Below are positions 10,662 to 18,974 of a stretch of DNA of 64,000 nt, in pieces. Within the stretch, counting starts at the first letter, position 1; every line of letters starts with the position of its first letter. Below the pieces are notes generated by a model. That model was not told the DNA's origin and did no database searches. It saw nothing but the letters and a program-made list of their open reading frames with translations. This DNA is from Halobaculum saliterrae (GTDB lineage: Archaea; Halobacteriota; Halobacteria; Halobacteriales; Haloferacaceae), in assembly GCF_009831625.1 (NCBI RefSeq), contig NZ_WUUS01000002.1, forward strand, positions 310,001-374,000, in the 5' to 3' direction. The position numbers and the translations under genes were made by a program.

Positions 10662-11162
10662 ATGGAGTCCCCCGATCGGGAGGATGCGCCGATCGAGGCC
10701 CGGGAGCGATCGCCGCTGTCGGACGCCGAGAAACACGACATCACCCGAACGGTCGACCGCGCGGTCGCCTACGGGGCCGACGGCATCGAGGTGGACGAGT
10801 GGGCCGTACTCCCCGCATGCAGCGTCGCGTTCGTCGTCAGTGCCGACCGGATCGACATCCGACTGCGGTACGACGCGCACGAGCTCCCGGGACCCGTGGT
10901 CGTCCCGGGCGCGGGAGAGGACGCCCCGTCGTTGGTCGACGACGGCGGGACGCCGACGGCGTTCGTCTCGCTCTCGGCCGCACACGACGCGCTGTACGAG
11001 GATCTGACCGACGCCGCAGGCCACGCAGTCGACCCCTACGCCGTCGCGGTGCCGGACACGCCCGTCGCACGGTCGGTCTCCGAGGGGACAGTGACGTTCG
11101 TCGCGACGCTGAAACTGTTCACCGGAGACGAGTCCGCCGATCGCCGGACGCACGAGTGGTGA
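10662..11162 (+). CDS. Haloarchaeal protein of unknown function
   Basis: This is a 166-residue acidic soluble protein with mixed alpha/beta pattern. An N-terminal helix is followed by strands (AFVVSADRIDIRLRYDA), a Pro/Gly-rich turn, a helix (SAAHDALYEDLTDAAGHAV) and a final strand (GTVTFVATLKLF). There is no signal peptide, transmembrane segment or catalytic motif that I recognise. It is divergent from the diadenylate cyclase gene and precedes the sensor-kinase gene with a 108-bp gap containing that gene's promoter. Composition and codon use match its neighbours. Confidence 0.6.
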   Translation: MESPDREDAPIEARERSPLSDAEKHDITRTVDRAVAYGADGIEVDEWAVLPACSVAFVVSADRIDIRLRYDAHELPGPVVVPGAGEDAPSLVDDGGTPTAFVSLSAAHDALYEDLTDAAGHAVDPYAVAVPDTPVARSVSEGTVTFVATLKLFTGDESADRRTHEW

Positions 11163-11234
11163 TCCGACACGGATCGACGATGCGCCCGACGGACATCGGC
11201 CATGGGGGAATCAAATTCGATACTGTAACCGAAC

Positions 11235-11263
11235 GTATATATTGTAGCAACGGAACATTGTTC
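11235..11263 (+). promoter_or_regulatory. Promoter and palindrome before the hybrid sensor kinase
   Basis: A strong TATA-like box, GTATATATT (11235-11243), is centred about 32 bases before the ATG at 11271. Between it and the start lies the palindrome GAACA-T-TGTTC (11253-11263). Its position just downstream of the TATA box is that of a repressor operator. The symmetry is seen; the repressor is unknown, and the kinase may act in its own control. Confidence 0.5.
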
Positions 11264-11270
11264 TGATAGT

Positions 11271-14228
11271 ATGGCGGACCAGGTCCGCGTGCTCCACGTC
11301 GACCCGGATCCGGAGTCCGCGGCGCCGATCGTGGGCTCGCTCGAACGCGCGGGGCGTGTGTCCACCGAGACCGTCGGCGACGCCGAGACGGCGCTGGACA
11401 GGCTGGCGTCGACTGCGGTCGACTGCGTCGTGGCCGAGTACGCGCTGCAGGACCGAACCGGGATCGACCTCCTGGAACGGGTCCGCGTGGACCGTCCGCT
11501 GCTCCCGTTCGTGCTGCACACCGACGAGGACGGCGACGCGCTCGCGAGCAGGGCGTTCGCGGCGGGCGCGACCGACTGCCTCTCGACGGACGCGGACGCC
11601 GACCGACGCGACCGGGTGGTCGACCGGGTGGTGGCCGCGGTCGAGCGGTTCCGTGCCGCCGGAGGATCGGCCGCGACGGAGCGACCGCACGGTGTCGCTC
11701 GCGGGGTAGGCGAGGCGCTCCTCCGAGCGACGGCGAGGGCCGACGCGCTCGAGCGTGTGTGTGAACTCCTCGTCGACGGCGGCCCGTTCTCGTCGGCCGG
11801 AGTCGCGACGCTCGAGGACGACGGGGACGACGCCGCGTTGGAACACCTCACGCTCGAGGAACACCACACGTCGGCGACCCCCGAGGACTCCACGGAACCC
11901 GAAGAATACGAGGGGACGCTCGGATCGGTCGCGAGCGCCCTCGCACGGGAGGCACTGGAGGCGGACGGCGTCGTCGTGCGGTCCGATCGCCGTCGTGAGG
12001 GAGACGCGGCCGCGGACGAGTCCGACGAGCGCGAGCGGGGCGGGTCGAGCGGTCGGCCACCGAACGGCGGGTGGCCGGGCGGCGACGAGCACCCGTTCGA
12101 TGGCGACGAGGTGGCGGCGGTTCCGATCGCATCGGCGGACACGGTACATGGCGCGCTCGTGGTGACGGCCGACGCCGGGAACGTGATCGACCGGTCCGGA
12201 CGGGAGTTGCTCGAGCGGGTGGGGAACGACACCGCACACGCGTTGGACTCCTTCGAGACCGAGGAGCGCCTTCGCGAGGAGGCCGACCGGCGCCGGGCGC
12301 TGTTCTCGAACGCCCCGAACTCGGTCATCGAGGGCGAGGTTCTCGACGAGGGCGAGACCCATCGCATCCGCTCCGTCAACGAGGCGTTCGAGGAGACGTT
12401 CGGATACGACCCGAACGAGGCCGTCGGCTCGGACATCGCCGACGTGGTCGTTCCTCCCGAGCGGGTGGACGACCATCGTCGGCTCCGGTCACAGATCGCC
12501 GAGGGCGAGTCGATCCTCGCGGAGGTCGTCCGCGAGACGGCGGACGGCGAACGGGAGTTCCTGTTGAGCGGGATCCCGTGGGGTAGCGACGGCGACCGCG
12601 CCGACGGGTGGTACGTGTGGCACGTCGACATCTCCGAACGCAAGCGAAGGGCGAACGCGATCGAGGAGCTTCACGACGCGACCGGGGCGCTCGTCGAGGC
12701 GGAGACCGCCGACGAAGTCGGGGAGATAACCGCCGACGCGCTCCGCGACGTGCTCGATCTGCCGTACAACGGCGTCCACCTGTACGACGATCGCGTGGAC
12801 GGACTCGTCCCGGTCGCGTGGACGAGCGAGACGGAGGAGGTCGTCGGCACGCCGCCGACGATCGCCCCCGGAGAGGGTATCGCCGGCCGGACCTACGAGG
12901 CGGGCGAGCCCCGCGTGTACGGCGACATCTCCGACGCGTCCGAACCGTACAACCCGGAAACGGCGATACGAAGCCAGATGGCGCTCCCGCTTGCCGATCA
13001 CGGCGTACTCCTCGTCGGGTCGCCGGAACGTGACGCCTTCGACGACCTCGACGTGTCGATGGCGCGGACTCTCGCGGAGCACGCCACCGCCGTGTTACAC
13101 CGGATCGAGCGGGAGCACGTGCTCGAGGAACTGCAGGACCGGACCCGGCGGTTGATGCAGGCGGCCACGCCGGAGGCGATCGCCGAGGTCGCCGTCGAGA
13201 CCGCCAACGAGGTCCTCGGCGCACAGCTGAGCGGGGTCCACTTCGTCCGCGACGGCGGGCGCCGGCTCGAGCTGGCGGCCCACGCCGACTCCGTCGAGAC
13301 GTCCTTCGACGAGCTCCCGGTGTACGAACGGAACTCCGAGAACGACCCCGCCGCCGCCGTCGTCTGGGACGCCTTCGACAGCGGCGAGCCACGATACATC
13401 GACGACATCCGAACGCGCGAACGGCTCGCCGCGGAGACGCCGAGTCGAAGCGTGATCGTCTACCCGCTCGACGGGCACGGCGTGTTCATCGTGTCCTCGA
13501 CGGAACCGAACGCGTTCGACGAACCCGACAAGACGTTCAGCGAGGTCCTGGCGACGGCGGTGGTCGCCGCGCTCGATCGGATAGAACGGGAACAGGAACT
13601 CCGTCGCAGAAACGAACAGCTCGACGAGTTCGCGGGGCTGGTCTCACACGACCTCCGTAACCCGCTCAACGTGGCCCAGGGCCGGCTGGTCCTGGCCCGC
13701 GAGGAGACGGACAGCGACCACCTCGACTCGGCGGCGAGCGCGATCGACCGGGCAATCTCGCTGCTCGAGGAGTCGCTCGCGATCGCGCGTCGGGGACACG
13801 ACGACGGCGACGTCGAACTCGTCGACCTCGCGTCCGCCGTCGCCGACAGCTGGGCGCACACCGATACGGCCGGAGCGGAGCTTGTCGTCGACACGGACCG
13901 GACGGTCGCCGCCGATCCGAGCCGGCTCAAACAGCTCCTCGAGAACCTGATCAGGAACGCGGTGAAACACGGCGGCGACGACGTTCGCGTCGCCGTCGGC
14001 GACGTTCCCGGCGGGTTCTACGTGGCCGACGACGGCCCGGGGATCCCCGAGGCCGAGCGCGAGACCGTCTTCGACATCGGCCACACCACCGACGACGAGA
14101 GCACGGGATACGGGCTGTACATCGTCCGGGAGATCGCGAGGGCGCACGGCTGGGCTGTCGAGGTCTCCGAGAGCGAGGACGGCGGCGCGCGGTTCGACGT
14201 GACCGGCGTCGATGACGACGAACGCTGA
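11271..14228 (+). CDS. Hybrid histidine kinase: pseudo-receiver, PAS, two GAF, HisKA, HATPase
   Basis: This 985-residue cytosolic sensor kinase has, in order, a receiver-like domain (about 1-125), a degenerate GAF-like stretch (about 150-330), PAS (about 335-465), two GAF domains (about 470-615 and 625-775), HisKA with His793 in SHDLRNPL, and HATPase with an N box (ENLIRNAVKHGG) and G box (DDGPGIPE). The receiver has Glu56 where the phosphorylated Asp should be, and Thr106 where the conserved Lys should be, though the acidic pocket Asp11/Asp13 remains. It therefore probably cannot be phosphorylated in the usual way. No transmembrane segments are seen, so it likely senses an internal signal. 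No partner regulator is adjacent. Confidence 0.85.
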   Translation: MADQVRVLHVDPDPESAAPIVGSLERAGRVSTETVGDAETALDRLASTAVDCVVAEYALQDRTGIDLLERVRVDRPLLPFVLHTDEDGDALASRAFAAGATDCLSTDADADRRDRVVDRVVAAVERFRAAGGSAATERPHGVARGVGEALLRATARADALERVCELLVDGGPFSSAGVATLEDDGDDAALEHLTLEEHHTSATPEDSTEPEEYEGTLGSVASALAREALEADGVVVRSDRRREGDAAADESDERERGGSSGRPPNGGWPGGDEHPFDGDEVAAVPIASADTVHGALVVTADAGNVIDRSGRELLERVGNDTAHALDSFETEERLREEADRRRALFSNAPNSVIEGEVLDEGETHRIRSVNEAFEETFGYDPNEAVGSDIADVVVPPERVDDHRRLRSQIAEGESILAEVVRETADGEREFLLSGIPWGSDGDRADGWYVWHVDISERKRRANAIEELHDATGALVEAETADEVGEITADALRDVLDLPYNGVHLYDDRVDGLVPVAWTSETEEVVGTPPTIAPGEGIAGRTYEAGEPRVYGDISDASEPYNPETAIRSQMALPLADHGVLLVGSPERDAFDDLDVSMARTLAEHATAVLHRIEREHVLEELQDRTRRLMQAATPEAIAEVAVETANEVLGAQLSGVHFVRDGGRRLELAAHADSVETSFDELPVYERNSENDPAAAVVWDAFDSGEPRYIDDIRTRERLAAETPSRSVIVYPLDGHGVFIVSSTEPNAFDEPDKTFSEVLATAVVAALDRIEREQELRRRNEQLDEFAGLVSHDLRNPLNVAQGRLVLAREETDSDHLDSAASAIDRAISLLEESLAIARRGHDDGDVELVDLASAVADSWAHTDTAGAELVVDTDRTVAADPSRLKQLLENLIRNAVKHGGDDVRVAVGDVPGGFYVADDGPGIPEAERETVFDIGHTTDDESTGYGLYIVREIARAHGWAVEVSESEDGGARFDVTGVDDDER

Positions 14229-14651
14229 CGGCTCGGCGACGGCCACCGCCTGCGACGACCGGAACGGGTGCGTCGACGACGCGTGTTGGCGGATCGCCCC
14301 ACTCCGCATCACCGTCGAGAGGCTCGGGTTCGGTCCGATATCCGTCGCGATCGGCGTCCCGCTGGCCGCCGCGTCGAGTGCTCGTCGAAACCGGCGAGGA
14401 CGACACCTACGAACCGTCCCGCGTGAGAAACCGGACCGGGGCGACGGCCGATCGCCCCGTCCAGCGGTGGTGTCAACCGGGCCGACCGTCGATCGATGCG
14501 TGGATCGTGTCGACCCGGGGATAGCTTCTCGCCACCAACGGTAAATCTTGCTACTTCCTCCGACGCAGTCCGGGGGACTCGAGACAGGCGGCGCCCGCCG
14601 ACCCGGGTCGGGGCCGCGGCGTTTTAGCCGCGCCGGCCCGGACAGCTCCGC
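14229..14651. other. Gap between sensor kinase and nth, no supported gene
   Basis: This 423-bp stretch contains an open frame on the plus strand (about 14212-14544), but it is Arg/Pro-rich, lacks the acidic composition of real haloarchaeal proteins and overlaps the kinase end, so I do not call it. A weak A/T-rich block, GCGTTTTAGC (about 14619-14628), lies at promoter distance from nth. I see nothing else of note. Confidence 0.4.
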
Positions 14652-15356
14652 ATGTCCAGTCAGGACGCGAGCTGGGACGAGGCTGCCGTCCGCGACCTTC
14701 ACGGGGATCTCGTCGACCAGTACGGCGCGGTCGGCGCGACCGACGCCCACGGCGCCGAGAGCGACCCCGATCCGGGCGACGGTGTCCGACAGCTGATCAC
14801 GACGATCCTCTCGCAGAACGTCGCGGACGCCAACACCGAGCGGGCCGCGGAGAGCCTCTTCTCCACGTACGGGAGCTTCGAGGCCATCGAGTCCGCCCCG
14901 CTCGACGAACTCGCGGAGGCGATCCGCGTCGCCGGGCTGGCCGAGACGAAGGCCGAGCGGATCCAGCGCGCGCTCGCGGCGATCCGCGAGGAGACGGGCG
15001 GCGCGTACTCCCTGGCGTTCCTCGACGCGATGGCGACCGACGAGGCGAAGGCGTGGCTCACCGAGATCAAGGGCGTCGGCCCCAAGACGGCCAGCGTCGT
15101 CCTCAACTTCCACTTCGGCAAGCCGACGATGGCCGTCGACACGCACGTCGAGCGCGTGTCGAAGCGGTTCGGGCTCGTGCCCGAGTCGGCGTCGAACGCC
15201 CGTGCCCACGACGTGCTCGACGCGACGATCCCCGACGAACTCACGTATCCGCTGCACGTGCTGCTCATCGAGCACGGGCGGACGCACTGTGCGGCGCGGA
15301 ACGCGGACTGCGACAACCCGGTGTGCGACCGGTACTGCGACTGCGAGTGGTGCTGA
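14652..15356 (+). CDS. nth: Endonuclease III (DNA glycosylase/AP lyase)
   Basis: This 234-residue base-excision repair enzyme removes oxidised pyrimidines and cleaves abasic sites. The helix-hairpin-helix reads LTEIKGVGPKTASVVLNF, with the catalytic Lys in VGPKT. The catalytic Asp lies in MAVDTHVERVSKRFGLV. The C-terminus carries a cysteine cluster, C-x6-C-x4-C-x3-C-x-C-x2-C. This differs from the classic C-x6-C-x2-C-x5-C iron-sulfur spacing but has enough cysteines to hold a [4Fe-4S] cluster. Length is near the family norm. A photolyase-family gene lies 3.6 kb away. Confidence 0.93.
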   Translation: MSSQDASWDEAAVRDLHGDLVDQYGAVGATDAHGAESDPDPGDGVRQLITTILSQNVADANTERAAESLFSTYGSFEAIESAPLDELAEAIRVAGLAETKAERIQRALAAIREETGGAYSLAFLDAMATDEAKAWLTEIKGVGPKTASVVLNFHFGKPTMAVDTHVERVSKRFGLVPESASNARAHDVLDATIPDELTYPLHVLLIEHGRTHCAARNADCDNPVCDRYCDCEWC

Positions 15357-15647
15357 GACGGCCACCGAGTCCACTCGGAGACGGTGACCGTGAGGGCGAT
15401 GATCTCTCCCGATCGACGACGCACTGTCAGTGATCGATCGGGAAGAACCGCCGGTAGGGAGGTCGATGCGGACGATCGCTGAACCCTGGTCGCCGACAAC
15501 GGCGGATGGATTCTTGTGCGGCGACCGCGAATCGCCGGGCGGTGACGATGTACACGAGACGAGTTCCGACGCGATCGGCCGACCGGCCCCCGCGGCTCGC
15601 GAGCGGGACCGCCGTCGGTCCGGGTCGACCACGGTTCGAGGTGGGAG

Positions 15648-17852
15648 ATGAGCGGTGATCACGACCCGACGGAGGGCCACGTCGACGGCGAAGAATCGTT
15701 CTGGGGTGACGAACCGCTCCCAGAGGACACAGCCGTCGACGGCGGCGCCGCGCTCGCCGGGCTGTTCGACCCCGATCGGGTCGCGGTCGTCGGCGCGACG
15801 GACCGGGAGGGGTCGGTCGGCCGGGCGGTGACGGAGAACCTCATCGACGAGTTCGACGGCGAGGTCGTCCCAGTCAATCCCAGCCGCGAGGAGGTGCTTG
15901 GACTGTCGTGCGTCGCGTCGGTCGCGGACGCCGACGCCGACATGGCGGTCGTCGCGGTCCCGCCGGGGGCCGTCATCGACGTGGTCCGCGAGTGTGGCGA
16001 GTCCGGCGTCCGGAACGTCGTCGTGCTCACCGCCGGCTTCGGCGAGACCGGAGCCGAGGGAGCCGACCGCGAGGGACGGCTCCGGTCGGTCGCCGACGAG
16101 CACGACCTGAACCTCGTGGGGCCCAACAGCCTCGGCGTGATGTCCAGCCCTCGCGGGCTCAACGCCACCTTCGGCCCCGATGCGGCGCCGGCTGGCGGCA
16201 TCTCGTTCATGAGCCAGTCGGGGGCGTTCGTCACGGCGGTCGTTGACTGGGCGAAGGAACAGGGTATCGGCTTCAAGGACGTCGTCTCGCTGGGCAACAA
16301 GGCCGTCCTCGATGAGACGGACTTCGTCCGTGCGTGGGGCGACGACCCCGGTACCGACGTGGTCGTCGGCTACCTGGAGAGCATCGTCGACGGTCGCGCG
16401 TTCGTCGACGCCGCCCGCGAGGCGACCGACGACACGCCCGTCGCCGTCGTCAAGTCAGGGCGCACCGACGCCGGCGCGCAGGCCGCCTCCAGCCACACCG
16501 GCGCGATCGCCGGTTCCGACCGCGCCTACGAGGCGGGTCTCGACGCGGCTGGGGTCCTCCGGGCGGAGTCCGTACAGGAACTGTTCGACGCCGCGCGCGC
16601 GCTCTCCGGCGGGGACGTGCCCGACTCCGACGGCGTCGCCGTCGTGACGAACGCCGGCGGCCCGGGCGTGATGGCGACCGACGCCGTCGGCGACGCCGAG
16701 CGCCTCCGGCTGGCGAGCTTCGACGAGGGGACGGTGGACCGCCTCGGCGAGGCGCTACCCGACGAGGCGAACGTGTACAACCCAGTCGACGTGATCGGCG
16801 ACGCGAGCGTCGACCGGTTCCGCGAGGCGCTCGACATCGCGCTACAGGACCCGGACGTGGGCTCGGTCGTCGTGATCACCGCGCCGACCGCCACGCTCGA
16901 CTTCGGCGAACTGGGCGAGATGATCGCCGACGCCGCCGACGAGCACGGCGTCCCGATGGCCGCCTGCCTGATGGGCGGCGGCCGCCTCGCCGACGCCCGC
17001 GACGTGCTCCGTGACCGCGGCGTCCCCTCGTACTTCGACCCGGCGCGCGCGGTCGGCGGGCTGGAGTCGCTCGCGGAGTACCGCGAGGTTCGGGGGCGCT
17101 CGTACCCCGAGCCGGAGCCGATCGACGCCGACCGCGAGCGGGTCCGCGAGATCCTCTCGTCGGTGACCGAGCGGTCGGACAACCGCCTCGGCGTCGAGGC
17201 GATGGGGATCTTCGACGCCTACGGGATCCCGACCCCCGAGGGCGCGGTGGTCGACGACCCCGCCGAGGCCGAGCGGGTCGCCGAGGGGATCGGCGAGGAG
17301 GTCGTGATGAAGATCGTCTCGCCGGACATCCTCCACAAGTCCGACATCGGCGGCGTGAAGGTCGGCGTCCCGGTCGCGGAGGTCGCCGACGCCTACGAGG
17401 ACCTCGTCTCGCGGGCGCGCAACTACCAGCCCGACGCGACGATCCTCGGCGTGCAGGTGCAGGAGATGATCGACCTCGACGAGGGCGTCGAGACGATCGT
17501 CGGCAGCCACACGGACCCGCAGTTCGGTCCGCTCGTCATGTTCGGGCTGGGCGGCGTGTTCGTCGAGATCATGGAGGACACCACCTTCCGCCTCGCGCCC
17601 GTCGGGCACGACGAGGCCGTCGAGATGACCGAGGATATCGACGCCGCGCCGCTCCTGCGGGGCGCCCGCGGACGCGAGGCGGTCGACCTGGACGCGGTCG
17701 TCGACGCCGTCAGGCGCGTCTCGCAGCTGGTCGCCGACTTCCCGAGCATCGTGGAACTGGACGTGAACCCACTGGTCGCGACGCCCGACGGGGTCCGGGC
17801 CGTCGACCTGCGACTCACCGTCGACCCCGAGGAGCTGGAGACCCAGTCATGA
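15648..17852 (+). CDS. ADP-forming acyl-CoA synthetase (acetate-CoA ligase), fused subunits
   Basis: This 734-residue cytosolic enzyme converts acetyl-CoA (or another acyl-CoA), ADP and phosphate to the acid, CoA and ATP. It is the archaeal route of acetate formation. The alpha part comes first: a CoA-binding Rossmann domain (VAVVGATDREGSVG, about 45-60) and ligase domains with the phosphorylated His283 in SSHTGAIAGS. The beta part follows from about residue 500 as an ATP-grasp module (MKIVSPDILHKSDIGGVKVG, later LDVNPL). Haloarchaeal enzymes of this kind are usually single fused chains. It overlaps the next gene by 4 bp, so the two are co-translated. The gap before it (15357-15647) shows no gene. 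Confidence 0.92.
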   Translation: MSGDHDPTEGHVDGEESFWGDEPLPEDTAVDGGAALAGLFDPDRVAVVGATDREGSVGRAVTENLIDEFDGEVVPVNPSREEVLGLSCVASVADADADMAVVAVPPGAVIDVVRECGESGVRNVVVLTAGFGETGAEGADREGRLRSVADEHDLNLVGPNSLGVMSSPRGLNATFGPDAAPAGGISFMSQSGAFVTAVVDWAKEQGIGFKDVVSLGNKAVLDETDFVRAWGDDPGTDVVVGYLESIVDGRAFVDAAREATDDTPVAVVKSGRTDAGAQAASSHTGAIAGSDRAYEAGLDAAGVLRAESVQELFDAARALSGGDVPDSDGVAVVTNAGGPGVMATDAVGDAERLRLASFDEGTVDRLGEALPDEANVYNPVDVIGDASVDRFREALDIALQDPDVGSVVVITAPTATLDFGELGEMIADAADEHGVPMAACLMGGGRLADARDVLRDRGVPSYFDPARAVGGLESLAEYREVRGRSYPEPEPIDADRERVREILSSVTERSDNRLGVEAMGIFDAYGIPTPEGAVVDDPAEAERVAEGIGEEVVMKIVSPDILHKSDIGGVKVGVPVAEVADAYEDLVSRARNYQPDATILGVQVQEMIDLDEGVETIVGSHTDPQFGPLVMFGLGGVFVEIMEDTTFRLAPVGHDEAVEMTEDIDAAPLLRGARGREAVDLDAVVDAVRRVSQLVADFPSIVELDVNPLVATPDGVRAVDLRLTVDPEELETQS

Positions 17853-18931
17853 ACCCGTTACTCGTCACATCGACCGCCGAGAGCACCGGCAAGACGGCCG
17901 TCACGCTCGCGCTCGCGCGCATCGCCGCCGAGCGCGGGCGCGAGGTCGGCTACATGAAACCGAAGGGCACGCGCCTCCAGAGCGTCGTCGGCAAGACGCT
18001 CGACGAGGACCCCATGCTCGCGCGAGAGCTGCTGGGCCTCGACGCCGAGATGCACGAGATGGAGCCGATCGTCTACTCGCCGACGTTCATCGAGGGTGCG
18101 ATCCGCGGCCGCGAGGACCCCGACGAACTCCGCGAGCGCATCGCGGAGGCGTACGACGGGCTCGCCGCGGACGCCGACGCCATGTTCGTCGAGGGCGGCG
18201 GGAACGTCCGCACCGGCGGCGTCGTCGACCTCACCGACCCGGACGTGGCAGAACTGCTCGACGCCGACGTACTGCTGGTCGCCGAGTACGGCGAGCCGGG
18301 CGACGTGGACGACCTGCTCGCGGCCGTCGACGACATCGGCGACAGCCTCGCGGGCGTCCTGTTCAACCGCGTCGACGACGCCGTGTACGACGACGTCGAC
18401 CAGGACGTCATCCCGTTCCTCACGAGCCGCGGCGTCGACACGCTCGGCGCGCTGCCGCGCAGCCCGGAACTCGCCGGCGTGACCGTGTCGGCGCTGGCGG
18501 ACGAACTGGGCGCGGAGACGCTCGTCGAGGGCGACGGCGACGCGCTCGTCCAGCGGTTCATGGTCGGCGCGATGGGCGCCGAGGAGGCGCTGCGGCACTT
18601 CCGTCGCGCCCGCGACGCCGCGGTCATCACCGGCGGCGACCGCTCGGACATCGCCACGGCGGCCGTCGAGGCCAACAGCGTCCGCTGTCTCGTGCTCACC
18701 GGCGGGCACCGGCCGTCCGGGTCGGTGTTCGGCAAGGCGAAGGAGGCCGGCCTTCCGGTGCTGTCGGTTCCCTCGGACACGCTCACGACCGTCGACCGCG
18801 CGGAGGACGTGATCCGCAGCGGCCGGACCCGCGACGCGCGGACGGTCGAGGTGATGCGCGAGCTGCTGGAGACCCACGCGGACGTGGACGCGCTTATCGG
18901 CGGCGACCCGGGTGCCGGGTCCGACGAGTAG
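17849..18931 (+). CDS. BioD-like P-loop protein with DRTGG domain (Pta N-terminal-like)
   Basis: This 360-residue protein has two parts. The first, about 1-200, is a BioD/AAA_26-like nucleotide-binding domain with P-loop TSTAESTGKTAV, MKPKGT and the acidic FVEGGGN. The second, about 210-330, is a DRTGG domain (AVITGGDRSDIATAA, then LVLTGGHRPSG). This is the regulatory N-terminal architecture of long phosphotransacetylases, but the catalytic PTA domain is absent. It overlaps the ADP-forming acyl-CoA synthetase gene by 4 bp, so a role as a regulatory or accessory subunit of that enzyme is plausible. This pairing is inference; no enzymatic function can be assigned. Confidence 0.8.
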   Translation: MNPLLVTSTAESTGKTAVTLALARIAAERGREVGYMKPKGTRLQSVVGKTLDEDPMLARELLGLDAEMHEMEPIVYSPTFIEGAIRGREDPDELRERIAEAYDGLAADADAMFVEGGGNVRTGGVVDLTDPDVAELLDADVLLVAEYGEPGDVDDLLAAVDDIGDSLAGVLFNRVDDAVYDDVDQDVIPFLTSRGVDTLGALPRSPELAGVTVSALADELGAETLVEGDGDALVQRFMVGAMGAEEALRHFRRARDAAVITGGDRSDIATAAVEANSVRCLVLTGGHRPSGSVFGKAKEAGLPVLSVPSDTLTTVDRAEDVIRSGRTRDARTVEVMRELLETHADVDALIGGDPGAGSDE

Positions 18932-18974
18932 TCCGCAATCGGATCCGACGTGTGGCTCCGGTCACAGCCGACAA

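Noticed and set aside
14212-14544. Possible 110-residue gene overlapping the end of the sensor kinase
   Set aside because: Arg/Pro/Ser-rich composition and no promoter; not like real proteins of this genome.
15430-15651. Possible short gene before the acyl-CoA synthetase
   Set aside because: Basic, low-complexity product with no supporting signal.
13644-16103. An 819-codon minus-strand frame spanning kinase, nth and the synthetase start
   Set aside because: It crosses three clear plus-strand genes and its product has no recognisable domain.
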